Shown one piece after another: positions 24,620 through 38,199 of a stretch of 64,000 bases of DNA. The first letter of the stretch is position 1. Every line of letters starts with the position of its first letter. The position numbers and the translations under genes were made by a program. The stretch covers positions 5,458,501-5,522,500 of the forward strand of contig CM034135.1 in the NCBI GenBank assembly GCA_019914995.1, read 5' to 3'. The notes beneath the pieces were generated by a model. That model saw only the letters and a list, made by a program, of their open reading frames with translations. It made no database searches and was not told the DNA's origin. Source of the stretch: Acanthochlamys bracteata (Eukaryota > Streptophyta > Magnoliopsida > Pandanales > Velloziaceae).

Positions 24620-26517
24620 GTTTAATCAGGGGCGTAAAGTGCTAATAACAAATTTCGGCGTAAACCCACGACGGATGTCGTCCGAGCGCACCTATCATCA
24701 TCCATCACCACTCTGTCTCTCTCTCTTCTCCACTTTTCTTTCTTGCCACGCTCTCTTTTTTCTTTCTTTTTCGTTCTCTCTTTTTTTTCTTTCCAACAAC
24801 AACACTAATAATATCTTCAAAAACTTTTTCTTGCAGCGTGCTCTCTCTCTCTTCGATCTAATCTTTCTTTCTCAATCAATCTTATCGATTTTGCCATTTT
24901 GGATTCTACACTTTCAACGATCTCTTCGATTTCTCTTTCTCTCGCCTGCAAACATTCCGCTTGTGATCCTGGGGATCCAATGATCGATCGTGCTTAATTG
25001 CATCGCCAGCGAAGGTGATTTTGTTTGTTGATATGTTTTACCTGTTGTTTTGATTGTGTTTTTGATAGATCTACGTGCTCGTTTCTGAAATGTAATGTGA
25101 GTTATCTGATTTTGTTAGAAAAGGACGCTTAGTCTGAGAACAGGGTGTTCGAGTTGATTGGTTTTGGATTTAGATCTGAATTATTTAATGGTTTGATTGG
25201 GACTTCCATTGTGATCAGTATTAAGAAATTTAATTTTGGGTATATTTGAGGTGGAGTCCTTAGAATGTTGGTGAAGTACATAATATTGCATGTTGGAATG
25301 CTCAGAAGAAAATATGAAACGTTTTACTGCTTGAGTTGCTCAAGAGATTAGGATCAATTGGTACCAGTTAAGCAGGGTGTTGTCGAGCCAATGCCTATTT
25401 GTTTGCCTATGCTTGAAGTTGTTGATCAGGAGGGTACTGGATGTTTAATCCATTGACGCAAAAGTTTTAAGCTAAAACATATGAAGTGAATGTAAATGTA
25501 TGCTTTAGTATATGACAATAGCGGGATACATAGCTAAGGTAACAGTATAATGCGGAATCAAGCAACCCTCTTTTAGCTTATCTTATCAAAAGGGATAGCA
25601 TTCTTCTTTGGATTGTGAAACTTCTGAATATAGAAATCTACCCCTAACTAGCTTCAGAATCCCTTAGATATTTTATGACATATAGGCCAACAATACCATT
25701 TTTGCCAATTTTCTGCTCCTTCATGCCCTATCCCAAATACCACACTAACTTTTTGGGTTGTCCACAAGCAATGATGGCATACCTAACCAATTACATACAT
25801 ATGGATTACCATATCAACTGCACCGCCAAAAGTGTGGTGAAAATCAACAAAACAACTGATACATGGGACTTAAAATGAACATTTAAAAAGAATAGTGGCC
25901 GAAACAAACATTAGGTCTATCAAAGGTTTTATAATGTAATATAATTGAACTTATGCATTCTGGTTCTACTTTATAACAAGTACATGTCTCTCTCTCTCTG
26001 TGGTTATGATTTCTAGATATTATTTATTCAAGTTGCATATTCCATGTGATGAAGGAATTGTAAGCAAATGAAGAAATTAGTTGTTAATAAAATGACAGTT
26101 AATTGTATGCCAGTGTGTTCTTGATTAAAAAGTTAATTGCATTAGATGCAAAGGTTTTCTCCATCATGATTATAATCTGCTTTAGCATTGAATATATGCT
26201 GTTATGATATTCAAAGTGCCGTTACATGGAATAAGAGTGAAAATTTTTCTGGAGTTGTCTCCATAGATGTCAGATGTTTTATGCATTTTTGGATATGAGG
26301 GAAAGTACAATGTAGGATTTATATAGTTTCTGAAATATATAATCCTAATGTGATAGAAAATATGCTATTATTTACTGTTTATTGGTATATTTCCTTTGGT
26401 AACTATTTCATAACTATGACCACCTTTATTGTACTCCAGAACTCCTTCAAGAGAGTGAGGTTTTAAGCAGTAGAACCTTACAGAACTCTACTGGGACCTG
26501 GTCTGTCAGTATCACAT
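24620..26517 (+). promoter_or_regulatory. Villin 5' leader with an intron and a five-codon upstream ORF
   Basis: A pyrimidine-rich leader runs to about 25,015, where gcgaag|gtgatt looks like a donor. A matching acceptor (tactccag|aactcc) is at about 26,441, giving a leader intron of about 1.4 kb. The second leader exon, about 26,442-26,517, has no ATG. The first leader exon holds a minimal upstream ORF at 24,980-24,997 (M-I-D-R-A-stop). Leader introns commonly raise expression in plants. The exact start of transcription is not determined. Confidence 0.5.
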
Positions 26518-29500
26518 ATGTCGAGCTCTACCAAAAGTCTGGATCCTGCATTTCAGGGAGTTGGCCAAAAAGTGTATCCTCCCAGTGAACTGTTTTGTAT
26601 TCCAATTGCAGGATTGCTTATTACTGTATCTCTTCGTGAATATACTTATCGTCATTCTCTTTATTGATTGTGTACACCTTTTTAATGGAAGGTCCCTTGC
26701 TTTTTAGTTTTGTTACCTTAACCTGACTAGTGGGACTGAGATATGGCGGATTGAGAACTTTCAGCCTGTTCCACTGCAAAAGTCTGATTATGGAAAATTC
26801 TACTCAGGAGATTCTTACATTGTCTTACAGGTGAGGTTGTTGATGATGTTCAAGACTACCTTTATATTTTTATATTTTGATATTCAGACTATTTTCCAAC
26901 GTACTGGAAAAAATTGTGGCTATATGTTTTGTTGTTTTTGTTGCAACATCATGCATTTGATTTCGAGTACTTGTTTATCTTATAGGACTATATATCTCTT
27001 TAAAATTTCAATGATATTACCTGTGATTTTGGAATGTGTCAAGTTGTTAGTATACATGTGATATATGTAACTTGAGTTGTTTTCTTTAAGACTCTTATGC
27101 AATGCCGAACTTTGAATTAGTCCAGTGATTTCTGCATCAAGTAGAGAAGTCTGTGAATCTTTGGATTTACAAATGCACATGTAAAATATGGGAAGCTGTT
27201 TCCTGTTCATTCTTATTCTCTAATATGTTAGAATTTTATTTAATTTTACACGAAAAACTTGGAAAGGAGAGTGTAGCATTAATAATATTGTTATGATGCA
27301 TGTATTGGCATATTGGAAGGATAAATAGTGGCATTTGATGAATTTTGGATGAGGTCTGGGCACAAAAGAATTGAAACTCAATTGGGGTGAGTTGTATATG
27401 TCAATGTCCTGTAAATACTCTTTAGTAGATATGACATGTTGGAATTATCACAAGTCAAAAGGGTAAAGTATGTCCAAAAAGATGTGTGGAAACATTTTAG
27501 AAACACAGTTGTGATAATCTTGCTTGAGATATGATTTCTGATAGCTCAGAAGGATAAAGACCCCTCTTCCTATTCAAAACAAGCTATTTTAATATTTCTT
27601 GAGCCTGCATCATAGGCATATCTAGAAGAAAATTACATTTTCGATTTCCTTCTATAAGCTTTGATGTTCCTAATGTGCCTATATTTGCTGCAGACTAGTC
27701 CTGGAAAGGGAGGTGCCTACAACTATGACATCCACTATTGGATTGGGAAAGACACAAGCCAAGTATGTCTTTGACATGTTAATGCTAAAAACATTACTGC
27801 GATACCCAGTTGATTCAGTATCTTGATGTTTTAGGATGAAGCTGGAACAGCAGCTATTAAGACGGTTGAACTTGATGCAGCCCTTGGAGGACGTGCTGTT
27901 CAGCATAGGGAGCTTCAAGGTCACGAATCAGAAAAATTTTTGTCATACTTTAAACCATGCATTATACCCTTAGAGGGTGGTGTTGCTTCTGGTTTCCATA
28001 AGCCTGAGGAGGAGAAGTTCGAAACACGTCTCTATGTATGCAGAGGGAAAAGAGTTGCTAGATTGAAGCAGGTACAAAGGAAGACGCCTTCTTTTGTCCT
28101 ATTGACTATTGATGAAATGTTTTGATCGAAGTTGATAATTTCTTATCTTTTTATGCAGGTTCCTTTTGCTCGTTCATCACTGAATCATGATGACGTGTTC
28201 ATCTTAGACACTGACAATAAGATCTATCAATTTAATGGTGCCAACTCCAATATCCAAGAGAGAGCTAAATCCTTAGAAGTAATACAGTACCTGAAGGACA
28301 AATATCACGAGGGCAAGTGTGATGTTGCAATTGTTGGTGGGGACTAATCTCTAGATCATTCTTTTTACTTTTATTCTGTATATGTACACTACTTTCCCTG
28401 TCTTCCTGCATCTGTGCGTGCTTGCTGGAGTTTGTTATTAGATGTTAACATAATGTTGATGATACTAGATGATGGCAAGCTTCAAGCAGAGTCTGATTCT
28501 GGTGAATTCTGGGTTCTCTTTGGTGGCTTTGCCCCAATCGGAAAGAAAGTGACAAGTGAAGACGATGTTGTCTTAGAAAAGACTCCTGGAAAGCTCTACA
28601 GGTGTTTTGATATGATCAACACCCATACTCAGTTCATCCAAAATATTCTTACGTATTATCTTGATATCCCTGCATGCTTTTGCATTTTGTACTTTTAATT
28701 TGAATTCTGACAACCTCTAGTTGGATAATAAACTCATTATTATCCAATAATTTGTGCCTTTTTTATGTCATTTTAGATAATGTTAGAAAATACTGGCCCT
28801 ATTGGTACCCTTCTTTAACTATTCATATCCCTGTATAAAGGTTTTGTCATCATTTGCAAACTGCAAAGTGGTATCCAGCAAGTATATGTGAATCATGTCT
28901 TGAAGGATGCTTCTACTGGATGTTAACCTCTCATTTGTGTTCTCTTGCTAGTTTTTTCTCGTCACACTGTAAAATTGTTGATTTTTTTTCTTTGAGGAAA
29001 CTGCTCTTTCAATTGTTATGAATGGGAAGTCATTTGTTAGAATATATATTGATAGTGGCAGCTGTTTGTTCTTCTTTGTTCGCAATCCCTCAAATGGTTT
29101 GACATGGAGGATACTGCCTTCACAATATTTTCCCTGAATATTGAGCTATTTCAATTGTCTCAGCCTATTTATCCTATTCTATGTAGTTTCTGGTGTCATT
29201 GAAAGTATTTTGCTTATCTAATTTAAGCACTGACAAGTGTTGTGATATTGGCAAGGTAATATGATTTAGAAGTCCCTGAAATGTGTCACTGTCACTGTAA
29301 GGCCTAAATATGACCACCTCCTCTGTCATTGATGAACTTGCCATTTTTAAATGAAAGAATATATAAAAAACTGTTGAAGTTCCCTTTCTTTTTGGAGGAT
29401 GCATAATGTCTCTGAGTTGTATATTTCTTTCCTGCAGCATCGACGATGGTCAGTTGAAGTTGGATGAAAGCACACTTTCTAAGACAAGTTTAGAAAATAA

Positions 29501-32500
29501 TAAGTGCTATTTACTGGACTGTAGTTCTGAGGTATATGTTTGGGTTGGCCGGATAACTCAAATCGAAGATAGAAAAAATGCCATCAAGGTTGCAGAGGTA
29601 ATTTTTTACTTTCTTGCTTTATGATCATTTCTTTCTTGCAGAGGTAAGGTTTTTCTTTCTAGCTTTATGTTCATTCTGTATGATGATTCTGCCTATCTGC
29701 TTATTTGCAGGAGTTTATTTCCTGTCAAAACCGACCAAAAACAATACGAGTGACACAGGTTATGCAAGGCTTTGAGCCACATTCATTTAAGTCAGAATTT
29801 GAGTCTTGGCCAGCAAGTACTGGTACTTCTGGTGGGGAGGATGGAAGAGGAAAAGTCGCAGGTGTTACACATCTCTAAGTTTATCTTCGCCAATATGTTT
29901 ATTTAATGATTTCTGGAAGTACTTAACTCTTTTTTGCGGTCGTAGCTTTGTTAAAGCAACAGGGTGTTGATGTAAAAGGCTCTTCCAAAACTGCTCCAGT
30001 AAATGAGGAAATCCCTCCCTTGCTTGAAGGAGGTGGAAAACTCGAGGTATTTTCCGGTGCTTGTTAATAGTGAATGAATATCCTGTCATTGGGTTAGACG
30101 AAAATTTGTTTTTCTTACAAGGTTTTTTTAATAAATATCTTCTAGGTGTGGCGCATCAATGGTAGTGCGAAGACTCCAGTCCCTACTGAAGATATTGGTA
30201 AATTTTATAGTGGAGATTGTTACATTATTCTTTACACCTATCATTCTGGTGAAAAGAGGGAAGAATACTTTTTATGCTGGTGGATAGGAAAGGACAGCAT
30301 TCAGGTATATAATGAATGGGAAATGTGGTTTATCTAAGCTTGTCAAGATTTATTTTTTAATTATTTTACTATATTTTGAGATAAACCGGCACTATGGTGA
30401 GTCGAACCACCAACATCTTTGGAGAGTTAATACCTTGGGTATGGGTGCTAATCTAGTTAATATCCAATACTTGATTGCTTTGGTGATTTTAATTTTACAT
30501 TCCTATAGTTATATATTCTACTCAGTGCATGCAAATACCTATAGTTGTTCTGGTTAACTACTCCAGTTACTTCAGCTTAGATTTCCATGGAAACATTTTA
30601 GCTAATCCTATTGACTTCATGTTTTGTGTACATATAAAGGTAAGTGTAGTGATAGTCAGCAACATTGTACACATGGGTTCTGGTTTTCCCGGAAGTTTTG
30701 CATATGACGGAGAACGAAGCTAACAACATATGCGAACATTCTACATATAATGGAAAGCAGTACAATCATATTTTTTAACCATAAAGGTAATAGAGAGTCA
30801 ACTATCCAATGTAAGCATATCACATTTGACAAAAAACACACATGCAATTGCAACTATGATTTTTGTTTTAATTTCTCCGGTCATTTTACATCTCACAATT
30901 CATTCTACCATTATTAGGCATTCGACTTTATTAAGATGCACAAACGTCTGTATTTTGCTAGCTTTTCGAAGATAACTTTCCCAAAAATTGTTTCTTCCAG
31001 GATGATCAGAATATGGCTGCCCGATTAGCTAATACCATGACTAATTCCTTGAAGGGGAGGCCTACACAGGTAGCAAGCTGTTAATGTTTCTGACATATTT
31101 GAGTTGGATGCTTTTCAGTAGTAAGCCTTTCATTTAACTCTTTTATGTAGGGTCGTATATTCCAAGGAAAAGAGCCTCCACAATTCGTTGCTCTAGTTCA
31201 GCCTATGGTTGTTTTAAAGGTAGTTTCCTTGAGCACCTAGTAATATACCTCTTTCTGGTAATCCTTTAGTTTGTGGATCTGGTCTTAATGTCTTCATACT
31301 TGGGTAGTTTGTGTTGCTATAACTTATTTTGACATCGGATTTGCAAAAACATTCATATGTAGGGGGGTCTCAGCTCTGGATATAAGAAGTTACTAGCAGA
31401 TAAAAATTTGACTGAAGAAACCTATACAACCGATGGCATTGCATTGATACAAATATCCGGTACCTCTCTATACAACAATAAGGCAGTTCAAGTTGAAGCG
31501 GTAAGATTATTTTAGAATTTTCTTTTATTGGTGATCGTTGCTTATTAGATGTGTTTATTTAGCATATCTCATGATCTGTCCCTATTCTCACTGATTTTAC
31601 ATTAATGTAAACTTTCAATTTGTATATGGTTTTTGGTCATGGGCAGTTTTGGTTTAATTAATATTTTGCACAGAGCTATGTGGACTTCTGCATGAGAGCA
31701 GAAAACAAAAGAAATGAAAGGGTAAGGTAAAGACAGAGGAATACCAGAAGGGAAAAGGAGTGACAGCGAAGCAAGAGGGAAGTTCAAGTCAGAATGGGAA
31801 ATAAGAGAGAAAAATAAAGGAGAGTACAATGTGAAATAGTAAATTAATGAAGCTTCAAACTTAATGTTAATCCTAGTGAAATTTCAAGTCCTTAATTAAA
31901 TCATAGTTAAGTACAAGTTTATATTCCGTTATCTTTGAGGCTCTAAACAATATATTCCAATGCGCAATGCACTTACATAACTTGCTAGTAGAAACTATAA
32001 GCTCAATTTCTAAAGGCCTACTCCATTCAGAGACTGTTATACATGCAGCTTTTTCTTGCAAGGTGCTGCAGTAGCTTTCTGATCAATTTAATTTTGTTCG
32101 CTGAACTGACAAATCAATTCTTAGGAGAAATTCTCAAGTTTTGATTTATTCTAATAATTTAGTGGCAAGGTTCAGTGTAGCTACTAGCCTTAAACAAGCA
32201 ATATAAGAACAGAATGAATTTGGTATTCCAATGATAGTATTCTCATGGAGAATTGAGTACCATTAGAAATAATTTTGACATTTGCAGATATCTTAACAAT
32301 TACGGCCATGTTTGGAGGAGCTTTTCTCCCCCAACTTTTTATTTTACATTTTTCAATAAAGCTTCTAGAATATTCTATAATATTTTTATAAAAATTTTAA
32401 TAGTACAGAAAAATTCTACGTCGTGAAATCTTTTTATTAGTTATTTTTATTATTTTTTTAAAGTAAAAAAAGTAGTGCTCGTTTTTCAAAAATTCCCAAA

Positions 32501-35500
32501 ATATCCCTTCTTTTCAAAAAGCTCCTTTTTAATAAGCACTCCCAAACATCCCCTACGAGAACTTTTGATCAAGTTGAGAGGTATGAGTTTTTGTCTCTTA
32601 TGTAATCTGTTGGTTCTTCATGAATGCTGCTTAACGAGTTCATAGCTGATGAATGGAGGGGGCAAGGTTTGTGCGAAGTTTGATTCATGTCACAAAGATC
32701 TGATGAACCTGGCGTTCGTCCAAATTAACTTTGTCATAAGATGAATGAGAACGACATGGATCTTTATTAGAAAGACGCATGAAACTTTCATCCAAACAAA
32801 GCGTATGCTCAGTCTTCACAGTATTGCTATCCACATAAAGTATCTCAGGAGGAATTTTGATGGAATAATCTTGCGTCATAAGCATTCAAAGCTTATGCAG
32901 ATTGTCCTAAGTACATTACCCAATGCTATTTTCTGATGGTTGTTTTAATTGTTATTGAAGAAGTTAACTAATTTATCTAATTTTTGCTGCGATAGTCTTT
33001 TTTTTTTTTGTTGCCTTGAAGCATGACGTAAATTTGAACTTTGCAACTTGAGCTTTACTTTTTGTATCAACTGTCAAACACTTTCTCTAAAAAACATATT
33101 TAAAACATTCAGGTGGCGACTTCCTTGAGCTCCACAGACTGTTTCCTGCTGCAGTCTGGGAACTCCCTGTTCATTTGGCATGGAATGTCTAGTACTCATG
33201 AGCAACAGCAGTGGGCTGCAAAAGTTGCCGAATATTTGAAGGTATGGATACTGTAGTTTGTTTTGACGTGTGTTTTCAACAATGGTAATTGTTCTAAACT
33301 GTATGAAGCCTGTTTGTCTTTTTGGCTTTTGCTATTTGTGGCTTCTAAATACCTCTCTGTTTTGTGTATCAAACAAGAAATGCTAAGGCCACACTTTGAG
33401 ATCCCAACTCAAGGAAAATGGTAAATAGGACCTTTTAACAGTGCCCTCTGGTGCTTAGGTTTTGTGAATAGATCACTATTCACACTTCCGAAAATATATG
33501 CTGAGAAGATGATAAATTCCTATTTACTGTTGGAGATGCTAATGTTTTACTCTGGTCCATCTTCATTGGAATTTGTTTGATTTGCTGTGCTAATCTAACA
33601 CTACTCTGCAGCCTAGTTCCACTCTGAAGCATGCTAAAGAGGGAACAGAAAGTTCAGCATTTTGGTTTGCACTTGGTGGGAAGCAAAATTATACAAGCAA
33701 AAAGATCACACAAGATACTATCAGAGATCCTCATTTGTATGCTTTTGCATTTAATAAAGGTTAGTGTCCCACTTATAGCTTAGCTGAGGACTAAGGATAT
33801 GTTGGGTTTGTTGTTACTAGAAATCTAACCACATGATGCGTCTGCACTAATCTACCTTGCTTCCGTGTTTGTCTTTCTCCACGCATCATTTACCAGGAAA
33901 ACTAGAGGTTTGGCATCCTTCCTTTGCTCCATGATTTTGTCCTTGTGCTAGACTTTTTGCACTTAACCTTGACTTAAATTATAGGTTTCTGAGATATACA
34001 ATTTCTCTCAAGATGATTTGCTCACTGAGGATATGTTGATACTTGATACGCATGCGGAGGTCTTTGTTTGGGTTGGTCAGTCTGCGGATCCCAAAGAAAA
34101 ACAAAACGCCCTTGAAATTGGGCAGGTAGTAACATTGTTTCTTTCCTTTTTTCATCGATCTGGTTGTGCAAGTTTATCTATTGGGCTTGCTGAAATTTTG
34201 AGCATCTTTTATTTTCAGAAATTCATAGATCTTGCAGTATCCCTTGAAGGGTTGCCATCAGATGTTCCCCTCTTCAGAGTCACAGAAGGAAATGAGCCTT
34301 GTTTCTTTACGGCGTACTTCACCTGGGATAGCACCAGAGCAACTGTAAGTCTGAACACTTTCCGAAGGGATGATGTAACCATAATCCAGATTTTTCTTTC
34401 ATGATGGGTGTTTGAAGATGAATGGCTGATTTGAGGAAGAGGGTACATAAAGGGGTAGACAAGGGCGTACCTGTAGTATCATTGTTTAATAGTTTATTCC
34501 TACTGGAATTGGCCAATACAGAACCTTTCATATCACCCTATTTTGCTTAAATGTTCAACTTTAAATGGTTGTTGTTAGTGCCCTTCTTAAATGGTTCTGC
34601 ATACAGTTACATATGAACTTGTGAAGTACGTTATCTTCAATAATTTTTGCATAGATCACTATACAGATTGCTGAATGTGTAAAACATAGTTTATTGCTGA
34701 TCTTATCTGATGATCTTATTGAACCCAAAAGAAGCTCAACATTGACCTAGTACTGTAGCAAGTCATCATATTATTAAATCACAGCCAAATATGTTACTTT
34801 CGAAATTCCATGTGCAAATCAACTTATCTCCACCAGAAAGTTTACACCATCTCGTAACATATTACTTGGCACCTTTCCATAGTTTATTTTATTCTTTGTT
34901 CAAATTAGTCTTTTTGTGTATTTCTTGTGTCAAATATTAACAATTGAACACATTTTTTTTTTTGAGAACCAGGTTCATGGAAACTCATTTGAGAAGAAGC
35001 TTTATCAGCTACTTGGTCATGCTTTCGAGGTAAATGTCATGCTCAACGAATCAGTCAGCCCTTTGAACCCTCTCTAAAAATCCAAATTTACCTTTCCGTA
35101 CACTCCATGATGGTAGATGGCTTCACAAGTATCCTTTATTCTTATAATCTCTACGCCTATGCTGGTAAAGACTTGGTTAAGTTGTGACAGAATTGTTCCA
35201 ATACAACTCTGTTTAAGACAATCGAACAAGTGGATGAATGAGAAACACCTGCACTAGAGATGTTTGTAGACTGAACTTTGAATCGTTTTATTATCACCAA
35301 CTTAAAGAAGATTTGGTTTAATAGGTTTATTATAACCAATTTAAGTGGGAAATTCTACAGAGATCTGGTTTAGTAGGTTCCAGATCCCATCAAGTTGTAT
35401 GACCGATAGGCACAGAGACTGAGCCACATTTAGCTTTTTTTATGATACTTTTGTGGCTTCCTGCAATAAGTCTGACATTGATCATAAAGTACGGAGGCTA

Positions 35501-38159
35501 TGGTTATTCTACTGCTTTATGGTTGTGCAAGTGCTGCTGAAGGTCTCGTGTAGGCCTGTTGTATGTGTGCTCTGTGAATGATTGCTGACCAAGCTAATTG
35601 GTTAATGCAAGACTAGAAGCATTACAAATGTTCCTCAACATGTTGCTTTAAAGTGTAAGTTACGCATTTTTTCCCATGTGAATCGTGGTAGATTCTTTTA
35701 ATCATCAACGAAGGGCGCTATAAATCCTTAGATCCTTGAATATTATCTTCAAACTACGAAATGTGTTGAAGTAATTATAATCCATTTTTCTGACTTCTAG
35801 GTGAAGAATGAATCTTCTAGATTCATGTTTTTTGGATTGATACATCGTTTGGACTATGAATCTTCTAAATTCGTGTTACTACTTTCCCTCATGTCATAGT
35901 TGTTTGGACTATGTAATAACAAAATGTGGGAATTTTGAACATTGAACTGTAACTGTTGCAGAATTCTCTGGGTCCACTAGGCTGTGCAGTTTAAACTGCA
36001 ACTGTGAACCAAATGGAGATATTAAAACAGTATATACAGTTGGTGTTTGGTTAATATCCCTAAAATCTCGTCTGGCACTTGAGATTTTCTGTGTTGGAAA
36101 GCCTGTTTCCCAATGTGGCATTGATGCACTTTACCCAAAAAGACACTTAAGTCTTCTCTAAGTATGCTATATAGTTCTACTACTTTAGTTTTCGTTTTCC
36201 TTTCACCAACATCATAAATGGTTTCTCATATATCTGTCGACAGCATACTAGATAGATGGTCAAGTCACCTAAATACTTCTGTTGATATTGCATTTTCTTG
36301 CTTCCTTCAGAGAAATGATAAGAGTAACAGTTCAAGTAATGGTGGACCTACACAAAGGGCATCTGCATTAGCTGCCTTGTCTTCAGCATTTAATTCTTCT
36401 TCAAGGTTGGCAAATTCGAGTGGTAGGTCAAGCGTTGTAAACCATGATGGACCAACTCAGAGGGCATCTGCCTTAGCAGCCTTATCTTCTGCATTCAACC
36501 CTTCGTCTGATGTGAAAAAGCCTGCTCCAAAGCCAGTTCGTTCAACTCAAGGATCACAAAGAGCTGCTGCTGTTGCTGCACTGTCTAGTGTTCTGACAGC
36601 TGAGAAACAGAAAGGTTCTTCTGAGGGATCCACCAGTCATTCTAGCAGAGGTTCTTCTCCAGATGCAACAGCTGCTGGTAAGCCGAGTTTCTGATCTTGA
36701 TTTTTTACTTCTAGCAAGATTTGGCAGCTGCTACTATTACCTACCTGTGATTTGGAGTGCATATTGATCATAGAAGTGGGAGCCTGTTTCTTGTAGGCTT
36801 GCCTGTGCATAAGTCCTTCATATGCATTACTTTGTTGAATTTATTGTATACTGTTCCTAACGCCCTTCGCTGGTATCAATTGTTTGAAACTGATAGATAG
36901 TGTTATTTGATCAAGTTGAGTTTTCAGCTATTAGGCTTCTTGGCCCTCCATTTGGGTTGATTCTGATGCGGTACTATTTTTAGATTCTGCAAATAGTAGT
37001 ACTAGAAGGAAAGTATTTCTAGCAGATGAGCGTGGCTCCTTTTATTTATAAGTTGCCTTCAGCTTGAAATGAAGTTTGTAATTGTGCTTTCAAATTTTAG
37101 ATCGAACTTTAGGAAAATTAGTTATTTATTTGTTTTTGGGTGATAGATCTTATCATGAATTATTAATTTTATGTAGAAAAATATGACCGTGGACTACGCT
37201 TATTTGATCTAATTCAAGGACTGGTCAACTAATCGTATTATTTCCACCAAGTAGAAAAATTAAATACCATTGCGTTCACTTGCTTTAAGAAATTGCCTCG
37301 GAGAACACTCATTTGTGAATCCATCTTAATTAAGCTCTTCATATGGAAATATATTTTGATATATATGTGGGTGGGGATAGGGGCACCCCCACCCTTAGGG
37401 GCACAATTGGGCAATGCGTCACTTATAATACTCTAAATTTAATTTCCGTTGTTGGATATGAAGAATACTAATTAGCATCTTTATAATAAATTTTAACTCA
37501 ATTGGATCATGAATCGACTTCGATCTGTTCACTTGATCAAGATGATAGAAAAAAAAAAATCTTAAGAACCTATATATTGCCTCTTGATCAAGAGAATGGA
37601 TTGAGATCGATTCATGATCCGATTGAGTTAAAATTTTATCATAAGGATCCTAATCAATAGTTCTTCATATCCAACGATGGGAATTGAATTTGGAGTATTG
37701 TAAGTGGGGTGGTGCCTCATGGTGTTTGTAACGATGGGGGTGCTTCTATCCCCATATATATATATATATATATAGAGGCACTCCTTTAAATGCACTCTCT
37801 CTTCGATTTATGGCCGGGTTGACCTCCAAATTTAATCTTCGCCGTTGAATGTGAAGATTATGAGTTAGAAATCTATCTATAAAATTTCAACTCAATTGGA
37901 TCACGAATTCATCACCATCAGATCACTTGATCAAGATGATAGAAAGTAAGAAAATTTAAAAAAATATATATTGTATCATTTCTGTCATCTTGATCAAATT
38001 ACTAGATAAAGATGAATTCGTGATCCAGTTGAGTTGAAAATTTGTAAGTACGTCTTAACTCATAATTCTTCATATCCAACAGCGGAAATTAAATTTGGAG
38101 GTCACTCTGGCCATAAATCGGAAAGAAAATGTCCTTAAAAAAAAAGTGTCCCTATCTCT

Positions 38160-38199
<40 letters not shown>

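Noticed and set aside
24609..24983. 124-codon plus-strand frame before the villin gene
   Set aside because: It reads Ser/Phe/Leu repeats from a CT-rich stretch typical of a 5' leader; the real villin start with a family-like N-terminus is at 26,518.
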